Source: Stigmatella erecta (GTDB lineage Bacteria; Myxococcota; Myxococcia; Myxococcales; Myxococcaceae). From it: a DNA stretch of 64,000 nt. Made by a program: the position numbers and the translations under genes. The stretch is taken from assembly GCF_900111745.1 (NCBI RefSeq), contig NZ_FOIJ01000003.1, forward strand, positions 124,001 through 188,000. Reading direction: 5' to 3'. The notes below the pieces were generated by a model, which saw only the letters and a list, made by a program, of their open reading frames with translations, was not told the origin of the DNA and ran no database searches. Positions 51,501 to 58,538 of this stretch are shown in pieces. How positions within the stretch are numbered: position 1 is the first letter of the stretch; each line of letters begins with the position of its first letter.

Positions 51501-51847
51501 ACGGCGCCATTCGTGAGGGTGAGGTTCCCTCCCGCCACCACCGTGTTGGCGACGTTGGAGTCCGGCAGCCCCAGGCCGGCAGAGAAGTTGCTCAGGGTGA
51601 TGTTGCCCCCCGCGGCGAGCTTGCCCTGGATGATGCCGGTGTAGGTGAAGTCCTCGCGCAGGAACAGGTTGTAGTCGCCCAAGTGAATGCCGAGGCAGCT
51701 GGACGGACAGTTCAACGCGGCGACTTCACTTGCCGTGGTGCTCAGGTTCGTGGGCCCTGACGCGGGCTCCGGCTCATTCGAGCTGCAGTGCACCGCTCCT
51801 AAAAGGAGTACCGCGGAGAACAACCGGGCCCATCTCATTCGATACAT
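48560..51847 (-). CDS. Large choice-of-anchor A, Cys-rich repeat surface protein
   Basis: 1095 residues from the ATG preceded by GGAG; the longer GTG start lacks a ribosome site. A hydrophobic leader ends at LLLGAVHCSS, possibly lipidated though His at -1 is unusual. About 45-310 is a choice-of-anchor A domain (GDYNLFLREDFTYTGIIQGK, AAGGNITLSNF). Then come an Asp-rich EVCNAADDNCDGQVDEGFEC motif, Cys-rich modules of the CRGAEGACDVAEHCTGSS type (four to five copies, resembling disintegrin-like repeats), TSP1-like YGAWSACSYSDTCAQTGTQQ, and myxococcus-type CGDGVRNGSEVCDDGN. The C-terminus has a WxxxxDDLKRC segment. It is probably a cell-surface adhesin or structural protein. Confidence 0.78.
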   Translation of the reverse strand: MYRMRWARLFSAVLLLGAVHCSSNEPEPASGPTNLSTTASEVAALNCPSSCLGIHLGDYNLFLREDFTYTGIIQGKLAAGGNITLSNFSAGLGLPDSNVANTVVAGGNLTLTNGAVGGAAWYRGRYTAQGVTFSRGTATLGAPPDFVDFADRFAELESLSTHLATRPSQGSTQSNAWSVTMRGTDPCLNVFTLKASDFRGNGDWTITAPASSFVLVNIFGQAPSYGGGAIQLVGISSRRVLFNFVEATTLTAEGFKFQGTVLAPKARATFRYTELDGGLYAQALNLQQAPAHWNPLDEMGGAQAEVCNAADDNCDGQVDEGFECSGAGSRGCTAWCGAEGMQSCDAATCGYGECTSASCCRADADCASGFYCADSRCTAQRENGASCTSAQECSTGLCVDGVCCNSACEGACDACDLEGHLGTCSLVSSSVQCRSAAGACDVAEFCTGSSAACPMDAKKPASAECRGAEGACDVAEHCTGSSNDCPVDGYASSTTQCRGAEGECDVAEYCPGSGASCPANGVQASGVACTADSNACTSDVCDGAGGCGHPLLPAGTACGSGQVCNAAGQCLNGCWIDGAYHAAGASHPGAACQVCNPGASTIAWSLKPATTVCRASAGECDVAEYCTGTSASCPVDGFQGAGTACSSDDNVCTRDVCNGAGSCGHPALPSGTSCGTGYGEWGSCGGFSDFCDTTGTQSRTVTASTCGTGTCGPSSTTLETQACTRGAPDTACAPPSYGAWSACSYSDTCAQTGTQQRTVKRYEYNCATGRCQESTVIETQACTRNTSGVQCRAGGVCDAAESCSNGVCPADAKMPAGAWCDDGNTGTTGDRCDGAGVCTGCGDGVRNGSEVCDDGNIVTETSCPYGQASCTACNATCSAILYLTGEVPGRSCSSKTVTWSQPQAAWQGNPRTQGTYSCSGQVSARGDGSFATVSASSSQRTGSARFLCDDGTWVLQQGSCDGVLVQTGDSRAGQMPTECSSSDPTRQMWINWYVDDLKRCADTAGLTFWVTQFNAKTDCHFREGFYWHGTTRFAYADNCWRFAFQEGASLTGEWPRPPAYSTHVSPAVEADLCGSLAYPWQSIRTTGMNCKFPPN

Positions 51848-52004
51848 CGCATCCGCTCCAGGCCCCAGCGGGTTCACCGCAGGAGCATTTCTGGCGCTGC
51901 AACAGGCTGAATCGGAGGCGCAGCGCGGCTTCCCTCCGGGAGGGAGGGAGCCACCCCTGTCAGAAATGATGCAAAGAAACCGTCACCGGTCCGGCGGCAA
52001 GCGC

Positions 52005-53726
52005 CTATTTTTGCGTCTCAGCGGGGGCCGAGGGGCTGGAGAGGATGGGCGGGCGGTCCTTGCCCTCCACCGAGCGCTGAAGCTCTATTTCCTGCAGCAA
52101 CACCGCGGGCGCCACGGTGGACACGGGCACCATGCCGCTCTCCGCGCCACAGAAGCCGTTGAACAGGCCCGCCTTCTTGCCCGAGGCCAAGATGCGGTTC
52201 ACCGACGACAGCGGTGTTCCGACAATCTCGACCCCTCGCACCAGTGATTCTTTTCCATCGCGGACATCCACCCGGTACACCATCCGCGGGACGCCCTTGA
52301 AGGCCTGATAGCCGTAGCTGGAGGTGTTGGTATTGCCTCCGGTGATGTCGCGGATGATGAGCCCGTAGGGCTTGCCCTGCCGCTTCGCCTCCGCGATGAG
52401 CATCCGCTTCAGCTCCTCGTCGCTCACCTGCTTCGTGGACTCGACGAGCAGGTTGGCCATGCGCGCCACCGGCCGGCGCGTGCCCTGGCTGCGCCCGTGG
52501 CCGTTGGACTGGAGGAAGCCCTCCACCGGCTGGCGCGACAGCAGGTAGTTCTTCAGCACGCCCTTCTCCACAAGCGTCACCCGCTGTCCCTTCACCCCCT
52601 CCTCGTCGAAGAGGTAGTAGCCGTTGAGCGGATCCCCCCCCAGCGTGCGCAGGGTCGGGTCGTCGTGAATGGAGAGGAACACCGGCAGCACCGGCTTGCC
52701 CTCCTGCCCCCGGAACGTCTTCCCCTCCCGGTCATCTCCCTGCCGGTTCCCCTCCAGCCGGTGGCCCACCGTCTCGTGGAAGAGCACGCCCGAGGCCTCG
52801 GGCGCCAGGATGGCCGGCCCCGTGTAGGGATCGATCGCGGGCGCCTGGCGCAGGGCCAGCAGCTCCGAGATAACCACGTCCGCGGCCTTGGCCAGGTCCG
52901 CCTCGCTCGGCAGGCCCGCCTCGGCCGGCGAGTAGAACGTCCGGGAGTTGTCCAGGAGCTGCCCGTCCTCGGCCCGCGCCATGGCCGAAACGTGCAGGCC
53001 GTACAGCGTCTCCTCGGTGACGAGGCGGCTGCCCTCCGTGGACACGAACAGGCGCACCACCTTGTCGGCGGTGATGCGCACATCCGAGTCGAAGATCTCC
53101 GGGCGGCCATTGAACCGGCCCGAGATTTCACGCGCCACGCGCGTCCAGCGCTCCCGGTCGAACGGGAAGGCCACCGGCGCCTGCACGTGGGTGTTCGGCT
53201 TCTCGCGTGAGAACGACGGGGGGCGCTTGGGGTCCTCCACCGCGTAGACGTCCTCGCCCTTCTTCTTGAGGAACTGGAAGAGCGCCGACTTGTAGCGCTC
53301 GTCCGTCAACAGCCACAGCGCGGTGCGCAGGGCCATCGGCGAGTCATCGATAGGTGCCTCGGGCCGGGCGAAGTAGCTGGTGCCCTTGGTGGTGAAGGCG
53401 AAGTCCAGCTCCTCGGGCACCGAGCTGTCGAATTCGTATGAGCCCACGCGCACGTCCACGGTGATCCGGCGGTCCCGGTAGCCGTCATTGACGAACAGGG
53501 CGCCGTAGCGCGCGGTGATGACCTGTTGATCGTAGTCCTTGAGCTGATAGCTCATGAAGTACGGGGGCTCGTGCCCCTGGAGCTTGAGCTGCTGCTGGTT
53601 GCGGTTCATCTCCGCTGCCATGGCGTCCAGCAAGGACAGGCGCGGATCGGCCGCAGGGGTGGCGGCCAGCAGGAAGGCGGCGGCGGAGGCCAGCAACGGG
53701 AGGGCGGGCAAGCGGAGCGTTCTCAC
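52005..53726 (-). CDS. Exported TldD/PmbA-family metallopeptidase
   Basis: 573 residues from GTG. A signal peptide (MRTLRLPALPLLASAAAFLL) precedes the TldD body, which is unusual as TldD itself is cytoplasmic. The metal motif HETVGH is at about residue 315 in SGVLFHETVGHRLEGNRQGD. GGDPLNGYYLFDEEGVKGQ, RQPVEGFLQSNGHGRSQGTR, IIRDITGGNTNTSSYGYQAF and CGAESGMVPVSTVAPAVLL are typical. TldD-TldE acts on peptide antibiotics and unfolded peptides; no TldE partner gene is adjacent. A broken copy exists at 42235-42560. Confidence 0.88.
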   Translation of the reverse strand: MRTLRLPALPLLASAAAFLLAATPAADPRLSLLDAMAAEMNRNQQQLKLQGHEPPYFMSYQLKDYDQQVITARYGALFVNDGYRDRRITVDVRVGSYEFDSSVPEELDFAFTTKGTSYFARPEAPIDDSPMALRTALWLLTDERYKSALFQFLKKKGEDVYAVEDPKRPPSFSREKPNTHVQAPVAFPFDRERWTRVAREISGRFNGRPEIFDSDVRITADKVVRLFVSTEGSRLVTEETLYGLHVSAMARAEDGQLLDNSRTFYSPAEAGLPSEADLAKAADVVISELLALRQAPAIDPYTGPAILAPEASGVLFHETVGHRLEGNRQGDDREGKTFRGQEGKPVLPVFLSIHDDPTLRTLGGDPLNGYYLFDEEGVKGQRVTLVEKGVLKNYLLSRQPVEGFLQSNGHGRSQGTRRPVARMANLLVESTKQVSDEELKRMLIAEAKRQGKPYGLIIRDITGGNTNTSSYGYQAFKGVPRMVYRVDVRDGKESLVRGVEIVGTPLSSVNRILASGKKAGLFNGFCGAESGMVPVSTVAPAVLLQEIELQRSVEGKDRPPILSSPSAPAETQK

Positions 53727-53760
53727 GCGGCCACTGTACCTGAGCCTCCCCGCAATGCAT

Positions 53761-53807
53761 CGAGGGTCCTCATCCCCTGCCCGGAAGGCAGGGAAAAAGG
53801 ACCCTCG
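53761..53807 (-). terminator. Nested hairpin between the sugar dehydrogenase and TldD genes
   Basis: Outer arms CGAGGGTCCT (53761-53770) and AGGACCCTCG (53798-53807) enclose an inner stem CCCTGCC (53775-53781)/GGCAGGG (53787-53793). On the minus strand a CCTTTTTCCC tract lies between the two stems. It is 26 bases past the dehydrogenase stop and probably ends that transcript before the tldD-like gene. Confidence 0.55.
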
Positions 53808-53832
53808 TCTGCAAGCCCGCGGGTGGCGGGAC

Positions 53833-55158
53833 TTAGGCCTTCATGATCTTCTCACGCCCCGGGCCCACCTGCTTGGTGGCGTTGCGCGTGTCGACGACAC
53901 ACTGGGACTTCTGCACCACCGTGGCGTAGTCGATGTTGGAGTGGTCCGTGAGGATGATCACCGCATCGTACTCCGCGTACGTCTCCGGCGTGAGCGGCAC
54001 GGACTTCATCTCGTGGTGGAAGCCGTGGCCCTTCTCCAGCTTCGGCACGTACGGATCGTGGTAGCTGACCTCGGCGCCCTTCTCGATGAGCAGCGAGATG
54101 ACGCGGAGGCTCGGGCTCTCGCGCATGTCGTCGATGTCCTTCTTGTACGCAGCACCCAGGCAGAGCACCTTCGCGCCGTTGAGCGTCTTCTTGTGCTTGT
54201 TGAGCGCCTCCATGGTGCGCTGCACCACGTAGTAGGGCATCTGCGTGTTCACCTCGCCCGCCAGCTCGATGAACTTGGTGTGGAACTCGTACTCGCGCGC
54301 CTTCCACGTCAGGTAGAAGGGATCGATCGGGATGCAGTGCCCACCGAGGCCCGGGCCCGGGTAGAAGGGCATGAAGCCGAACGGCTTGGTGCTGGCCGCC
54401 TGGATGACCTCCCACACGTCGATGTTCATCCGGTCGCAGAGCATCTTCATCTCGTTGACCATGGCGATGTTCACGCAGCGGAAGATGTTCTCCAAGAGCT
54501 TGGAGAGCTCCGCCACGCGCGTGGAGGACACCGGGACGATTTCCTTGAGCGCGCTGGCGTAGAGGGCCTGGGCCACCTCGAGGCACGCGGGCGTGAAGCC
54601 GCCGACGATCTTCGGGATGGTCTTCGTGTTGAAGCTCTTGTTGCCCGGATCCTCGCGCTCGGGGCTGAAGGCCAGGTGGAAGTCCACGCCCGCCTTCAGG
54701 CCGCCCTTCTCCAGCAGCGGCTTGAGCACCTCCTCGGTGGTGCCCGGGTACGTGGTGGACTCCAGCACGAACAGCTGGTTGGGCCGCACGTACGGGGCGA
54801 GCGCCTCACCCGTCTGGATGATGAAGCTCATGTCCGGCTCACGCGAGGCCGTCAGCGGCGTGGGCACGCAGATGACGATGCAGTCCATGTCCTTCGCCTT
54901 GGCGAAGTCCGTGGTCGCCTTGAGCTTGCCCTCGCTGGTGAGCTTCTTCAGCGGCTCACTGGGGATGTGCTTGATGTAGCTCTCCCCCTTGTCGATCTTG
55001 TCGATCTTGCGCGTATCGATGTCGAGCCCCGTCACCGGAAAACCGGCCTCCGCGAACGCCATGCCCAAGGGCAGACCCACGTAGCCCAGCCCCACCACGC
55101 CCACCTTCGCCTCCCGCTTGCGAATCATGTCCACCAACGGGCTCTTCATCAGTCGCAT
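53833..55158 (-). CDS. Nucleotide-sugar dehydrogenase (UDP-GlcNAc/ManNAc dehydrogenase-like)
   Basis: 441 residues. NAD fold AKVGVVGLGYVGLPLGMAFA, IVICVPTPLTASREPD, the ESTTYPGTTEE loop, and the active-site cysteine in YPGPGLGGHCIPIDPFYLTW are all conserved; the extended GGHCIPIDPFYL form is that of the WbpA/WecC (UDP-N-acetylhexosamine 6-dehydrogenase) branch. It makes UDP-uronates for surface polysaccharide using two NAD+. The heparinase-like gene upstream on the same strand (55-base gap) fits a polysaccharide locus continuing outside the window's core genes. Confidence 0.92.
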   Translation of the reverse strand: MRLMKSPLVDMIRKREAKVGVVGLGYVGLPLGMAFAEAGFPVTGLDIDTRKIDKIDKGESYIKHIPSEPLKKLTSEGKLKATTDFAKAKDMDCIVICVPTPLTASREPDMSFIIQTGEALAPYVRPNQLFVLESTTYPGTTEEVLKPLLEKGGLKAGVDFHLAFSPEREDPGNKSFNTKTIPKIVGGFTPACLEVAQALYASALKEIVPVSSTRVAELSKLLENIFRCVNIAMVNEMKMLCDRMNIDVWEVIQAASTKPFGFMPFYPGPGLGGHCIPIDPFYLTWKAREYEFHTKFIELAGEVNTQMPYYVVQRTMEALNKHKKTLNGAKVLCLGAAYKKDIDDMRESPSLRVISLLIEKGAEVSYHDPYVPKLEKGHGFHHEMKSVPLTPETYAEYDAVIILTDHSNIDYATVVQKSQCVVDTRNATKQVGPGREKIMKA

Positions 55159-55213
55159 CGTCGCTCTCCCAAACGGGGCTCCGCACGGTGTGCGGTGCCC
55201 CCTCCCAACAGCC

Positions 55214-57289
55214 TCACAAAAAGACGACCACCCACCGCAGCCACGCCGGGGGCGTCAGCCGCACCCCGTAAGTCACCACCCGTGCCGGTTCGACCCGTCC
55301 ATACGCAGGCGAGTACCCCGCCGGATCCAATCGGGGCTCCAGCCCCAGTCCGAAAAGAACCAGTGCGCGCGCGGCCCCCTCGGGGCCCAGCTCCACACCG
55401 AGCGGCTCGAAGGTGCGCGGTGCCTCCGGTACGCGCAAGGCCCGGGCGATTTCTTCCGCCGACGGCGTCCGCAACCGGGCATGCGTGTCCGGCAAATGCA
55501 GCCGGCCCACCACTTCGTGCGAGCCCGTGCCCGTCAGCCGGTCCGCCACCGCCAGCGCCCGCTCGCGCTTGTCGAGCAGGAAGGTCCGCTCGATGCCCAC
55601 CGGGGACGTCAACGTCCGGTATCCGTCATGCCGCACGGTGAGCCGGTCCAGCTCGGCCCCCGCCTGGAACATCTCCACCCGCGCGCGGGCCGCCTCGGGC
55701 AGCGCGAAGAGCCGCTCCGGAACAATGGCCACCTGCTCCACGCCATCCACCATCAGCGTGTTGTGCGCGGCCGTGCTCCGGAAGGCATTGCGCTGCGCGG
55801 GCTCCCGCGTGTACGTGCCCGTGCCGGGATCCACGATGACGGGCACGCCCTTCAGGTGCAGCTCGAACGAAAGCTTGTCGTTGTGGTTGTGGCCCCCCAC
55901 TCCGCCCTGTCCCTGGGGGCCCGCGCTCACAGTGGTCACTGCGCCCGCGCCGCGCAACACGTGAAACCCACCCGCCGGAAAACTCACCGACGTGGGCGGC
56001 GCCGCCGGACGCAGCGCCTGGAAGCGCTCCAGGCCCGGCCGGCCCAGCAGCCACGCCGCTTCATCCGGAAACTCGCCGCCCGCCAGCGTCCCGTCCCCGA
56101 GCAGCGCCGCGCCCAGGGGCACCAGATAGCCGTGCTCCAGGTCTGCGCGGTCCCGGAAGGGGAAGATCCGGCCCGAGTCGTTGTCGCCCACCTGCGGCGC
56201 CAGGCCCTGCTCCGAGCACCACGCGCGCACGGCCGCGAACATGCCCCGCAGGCGCGCCTCGTATGCCTCGCCCAGCGCCACCCCCGCGGAGCACCCCACC
56301 GCGTGCGCCAGCGTGAACAGCTCCACCGCGAGCCGGTGGTAAGGAATGGAGCCCTCGAAGGACGTGCCCTCCGGGTGAACCTGCGCCTCCATCTGCGCGC
56401 GCAGCCCCTTCACCGCCAGGGACACCTGGCGCGGCGCGCCGGGCAGTTCGGGGAACAGCAGCCCCGTCACCAGCAGGCCCACGTAATTGGAGAGGAGGTG
56501 GTTGTTGGGAATGGCCCCCTGGTCCTCCAGATGGGCCTCCACCCAGGCCGTGTGCTCGGCCAGCGCGCCCAGCACGGGCACGAGGAACTCGGAGCGCTGC
56601 ACCTCCGGCGCCTCCGAGAACATGGCCAGCGCCTGCGCCAGGTTGGCCGCGCGCAGGGCAATCTCCATGGGGCACGTCCAGTGGACGCCCATGCCCAGCG
56701 GGTTGGCCTGGAGGAAGTCCAGGGTCTGCAGGACGAAGGCCTGCGCGAAGCGCGCGCGCTCCGGCGCCGCCTGCTCCACCCAGTAGCCCTGTCCCAGCGC
56801 CACGAGGCTGTCGAGCCGCCCGAGCACCCAGGGGTACTTCGGGTCCGAGCCCGGCCGCAGCAGCTTCAGCTGCGCCACATCCTCCAGAGGATACGCGTAA
56901 CCGCTCACCGGATCCCGCGACCAGTCCACCGGCTTGCCTTCGCCGAAGATGATCCGCGTTCCGAAGACGTCGAACTCCTGGCGGAGCGCCACCCGGGCCC
57001 GCTCGAGCGCCCGCCCGGTGGCGCCGGGCAGCTGCGCGAGTGCCTCCAGGACCGAGGCCCGCTGCCGCGTCTCACACCAGATGGCGGTGTGGCGCGTGGC
57101 GAGCAGGTTGTTCACCAGCTCATCGGCGGACACGGCCGCGTACGCCTGAAGGAGGCGCGCTTCGTCCACCCGTTCACGGTGCCGGTAGAGCGCCTGCCGG
57201 GCAGCGCCTTGAACGCGCCGCACGGCGCTCTTCGCCACCGCCGTGGGCGCGAGCCGTACGAGAGTCGTGTAATAGTCGAGAGTACTCAT
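55214..57289 (-). CDS. Heparinase II/III family protein
   Basis: 691 residues from ATG (a TTG codon precedes it) with GAAGGGATTG upstream. An alpha-barrel half (WVLGRLDSLVALGQGYW, MEIALRAANLAQALAMF, IPNNHLLSNYVGLLVTGLLF, YHRLAVELFTLAHAVG) is followed by the beta-sandwich half with GGHNHNDKLSFELHLKG, VDPGTGTYTREPAQRNAFRS and TAAHNTLMVDGVEQ, a full heparinase II/III-like pattern. These proteins cleave or modify uronate-containing polysaccharides, here most likely one made with the UDP-uronate of the next gene. No signal peptide; a cytoplasmic-side role in surface polysaccharide processing is inference. Confidence 0.85.
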   Translation of the reverse strand: MSTLDYYTTLVRLAPTAVAKSAVRRVQGAARQALYRHRERVDEARLLQAYAAVSADELVNNLLATRHTAIWCETRQRASVLEALAQLPGATGRALERARVALRQEFDVFGTRIIFGEGKPVDWSRDPVSGYAYPLEDVAQLKLLRPGSDPKYPWVLGRLDSLVALGQGYWVEQAAPERARFAQAFVLQTLDFLQANPLGMGVHWTCPMEIALRAANLAQALAMFSEAPEVQRSEFLVPVLGALAEHTAWVEAHLEDQGAIPNNHLLSNYVGLLVTGLLFPELPGAPRQVSLAVKGLRAQMEAQVHPEGTSFEGSIPYHRLAVELFTLAHAVGCSAGVALGEAYEARLRGMFAAVRAWCSEQGLAPQVGDNDSGRIFPFRDRADLEHGYLVPLGAALLGDGTLAGGEFPDEAAWLLGRPGLERFQALRPAAPPTSVSFPAGGFHVLRGAGAVTTVSAGPQGQGGVGGHNHNDKLSFELHLKGVPVIVDPGTGTYTREPAQRNAFRSTAAHNTLMVDGVEQVAIVPERLFALPEAARARVEMFQAGAELDRLTVRHDGYRTLTSPVGIERTFLLDKRERALAVADRLTGTGSHEVVGRLHLPDTHARLRTPSAEEIARALRVPEAPRTFEPLGVELGPEGAARALVLFGLGLEPRLDPAGYSPAYGRVEPARVVTYGVRLTPPAWLRWVVVFL

Positions 57290-57488
57290 CAATCCCTTCC
57301 GCCGACCCAGGCCTCCGTAGCAATCCGTCGGCCAGCGCGAAGCTCTTGATGTTGTTGGGGATTTGGATCAGGCCTGGCAGGCAGGCCGGTAAAACTTCAG
57401 GTGCCCCCCAGGGCAGAATGTGAAAATAACTTCCTACGACTGGGGGACTCGACTCCCAGGGTGAGCAACGTTGCGCCCTGAGCGTTCC

Positions 57489-58505
57489 ATGCGCATTCCT
57501 GTGAACGTGCAATCCGGAGCGTTGAGTGGGCGGCGTGGCATTGGTGAAGGACAGGACTCCGTGGGCGTCGAACGGGCGCTGGCGGCGATCTCCGAGCGGG
57601 CGCTTCAGAAAGGCGCGCAGGCCGGACTGGAGGTGCTCCCCCGGGAGGTGATGAGGCTCACCGGGGCCACGAGCATCATCCTCTATGAAGGAAAGAATCG
57701 AATCTCCGAGGCAGGCCACCGGGTGTCCCGTCCTGGACGCGGGCATGCCCCCCAGGGCTTCCTGGTGCGGCATGGGCGGATCACCCTCGCCGTGAGCCCG
57801 GAGCGGATTGGCCCGGCGGAGCGGCCCGTGCTGGAGCGGTTCGCCCGGCTGGGCAGCAGCCTCCTGGCGGCGCGCCAGCGGGAGCTCGACGCCCAGGCGC
57901 GGCAGGTCCGCATGGGCCGGGAGCTGCGCGAGCAGGCCAAGGCCTTGAGCGTCCGCGAGCGCAACCGCTCCCGGGCCTCGCATGACCTGCGGACCCCGCT
58001 GCTCGTCATCCGCGGCTACCTGGACATGATGCGCAAGGGGATGATCGGCGAGATGACGCCGACCCTGGAGCGCTACCTGGAGCGCATGATGAGCGCCACC
58101 CAGGACATGAACACCCTCATTTCCCAGCGGCTGGCCCCGGGCAACGCCCCGGAGGACCTGCGCGCCCTGCTGGGCGCCGCCTTCGGCCAGCCCCGGAAGC
58201 CGGTCCTGAGCCTCCAGTGCACGGCGGCGGCCGTGCCGTTGAAGGCAGCCCCGGCCCCCTTGGCCCTGCTGGTGCGCACGCTGGCCCGGGGCCTGGAGGG
58301 CACCGGCGCCCGGGAGGTGAAGGCCACCATCGAGGCGCGCGAGCCCCTGAAGATGTGGCGGCTGCACCTGAGCGCCCCGGCGGAGCGCCCCCTCTCGAAG
58401 GCCACGGTGAAGCGGCTGGAGCCGCTCGTTCACCTGCTGGGGGGCACCCTGTCGATCGACGGCGGGCAGCCGCTGGCGCTCACCCTGCTCCTGCCCTCGG
58501 CCTGA
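57489..58505 (+). CDS. Histidine-kinase-like protein with an unrecognisable ATPase domain
   Basis: 338 residues from ATG; an in-frame TTG at 57471 with AGGGTGAG upstream is an alternative. Residues about 28-130 look GAF-like (ALAAISERALQKGAQAGLEV). A HisKA helix pair follows with the H-box RASHDLRTPLLVIRGYLDMM. The remaining 120 residues should be the ATPase domain, but no N-box or G-box (DxGxG) is visible; only LVHLLGGTLSIDGGQPLALT resembles the end of one. It may be a phosphotransfer or scaffold protein. An inverted repeat CTGGG/CCCAG lies at 57440-57459 in the promoter region. Confidence 0.75.
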   Translation: MRIPVNVQSGALSGRRGIGEGQDSVGVERALAAISERALQKGAQAGLEVLPREVMRLTGATSIILYEGKNRISEAGHRVSRPGRGHAPQGFLVRHGRITLAVSPERIGPAERPVLERFARLGSSLLAARQRELDAQARQVRMGRELREQAKALSVRERNRSRASHDLRTPLLVIRGYLDMMRKGMIGEMTPTLERYLERMMSATQDMNTLISQRLAPGNAPEDLRALLGAAFGQPRKPVLSLQCTAAAVPLKAAPAPLALLVRTLARGLEGTGAREVKATIEAREPLKMWRLHLSAPAERPLSKATVKRLEPLVHLLGGTLSIDGGQPLALTLLLPSA

Positions 58506-58528
58506 GCGGCTCCCTCGTGGAAGCCGCT
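58505..58528. terminator. Hairpin between the convergent kinase and cheA ends
   Basis: AGCGGCT (58505-58511) and AGCCGCT (58522-58528) pair perfectly with a 10-base loop, just after the kinase stop and 10 bases before the cheA stop. Confidence 0.45.
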
Positions 58529-58538
58529 TGCCGGCGGC

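Noticed and set aside
55118..57349. 743-codon plus-strand frame opposite the heparinase-like gene
   Set aside because: Arg/His-rich shadow; the minus strand encodes a continuous heparinase II/III pattern.
57371..57387. GGCCTG-N5-CAGGCC and nearby TGGCAGGC considered as a sigma-54 promoter for the heparinase or kinase gene
   Set aside because: The GG and GC pairs do not have the required 10-base spacing on either strand.
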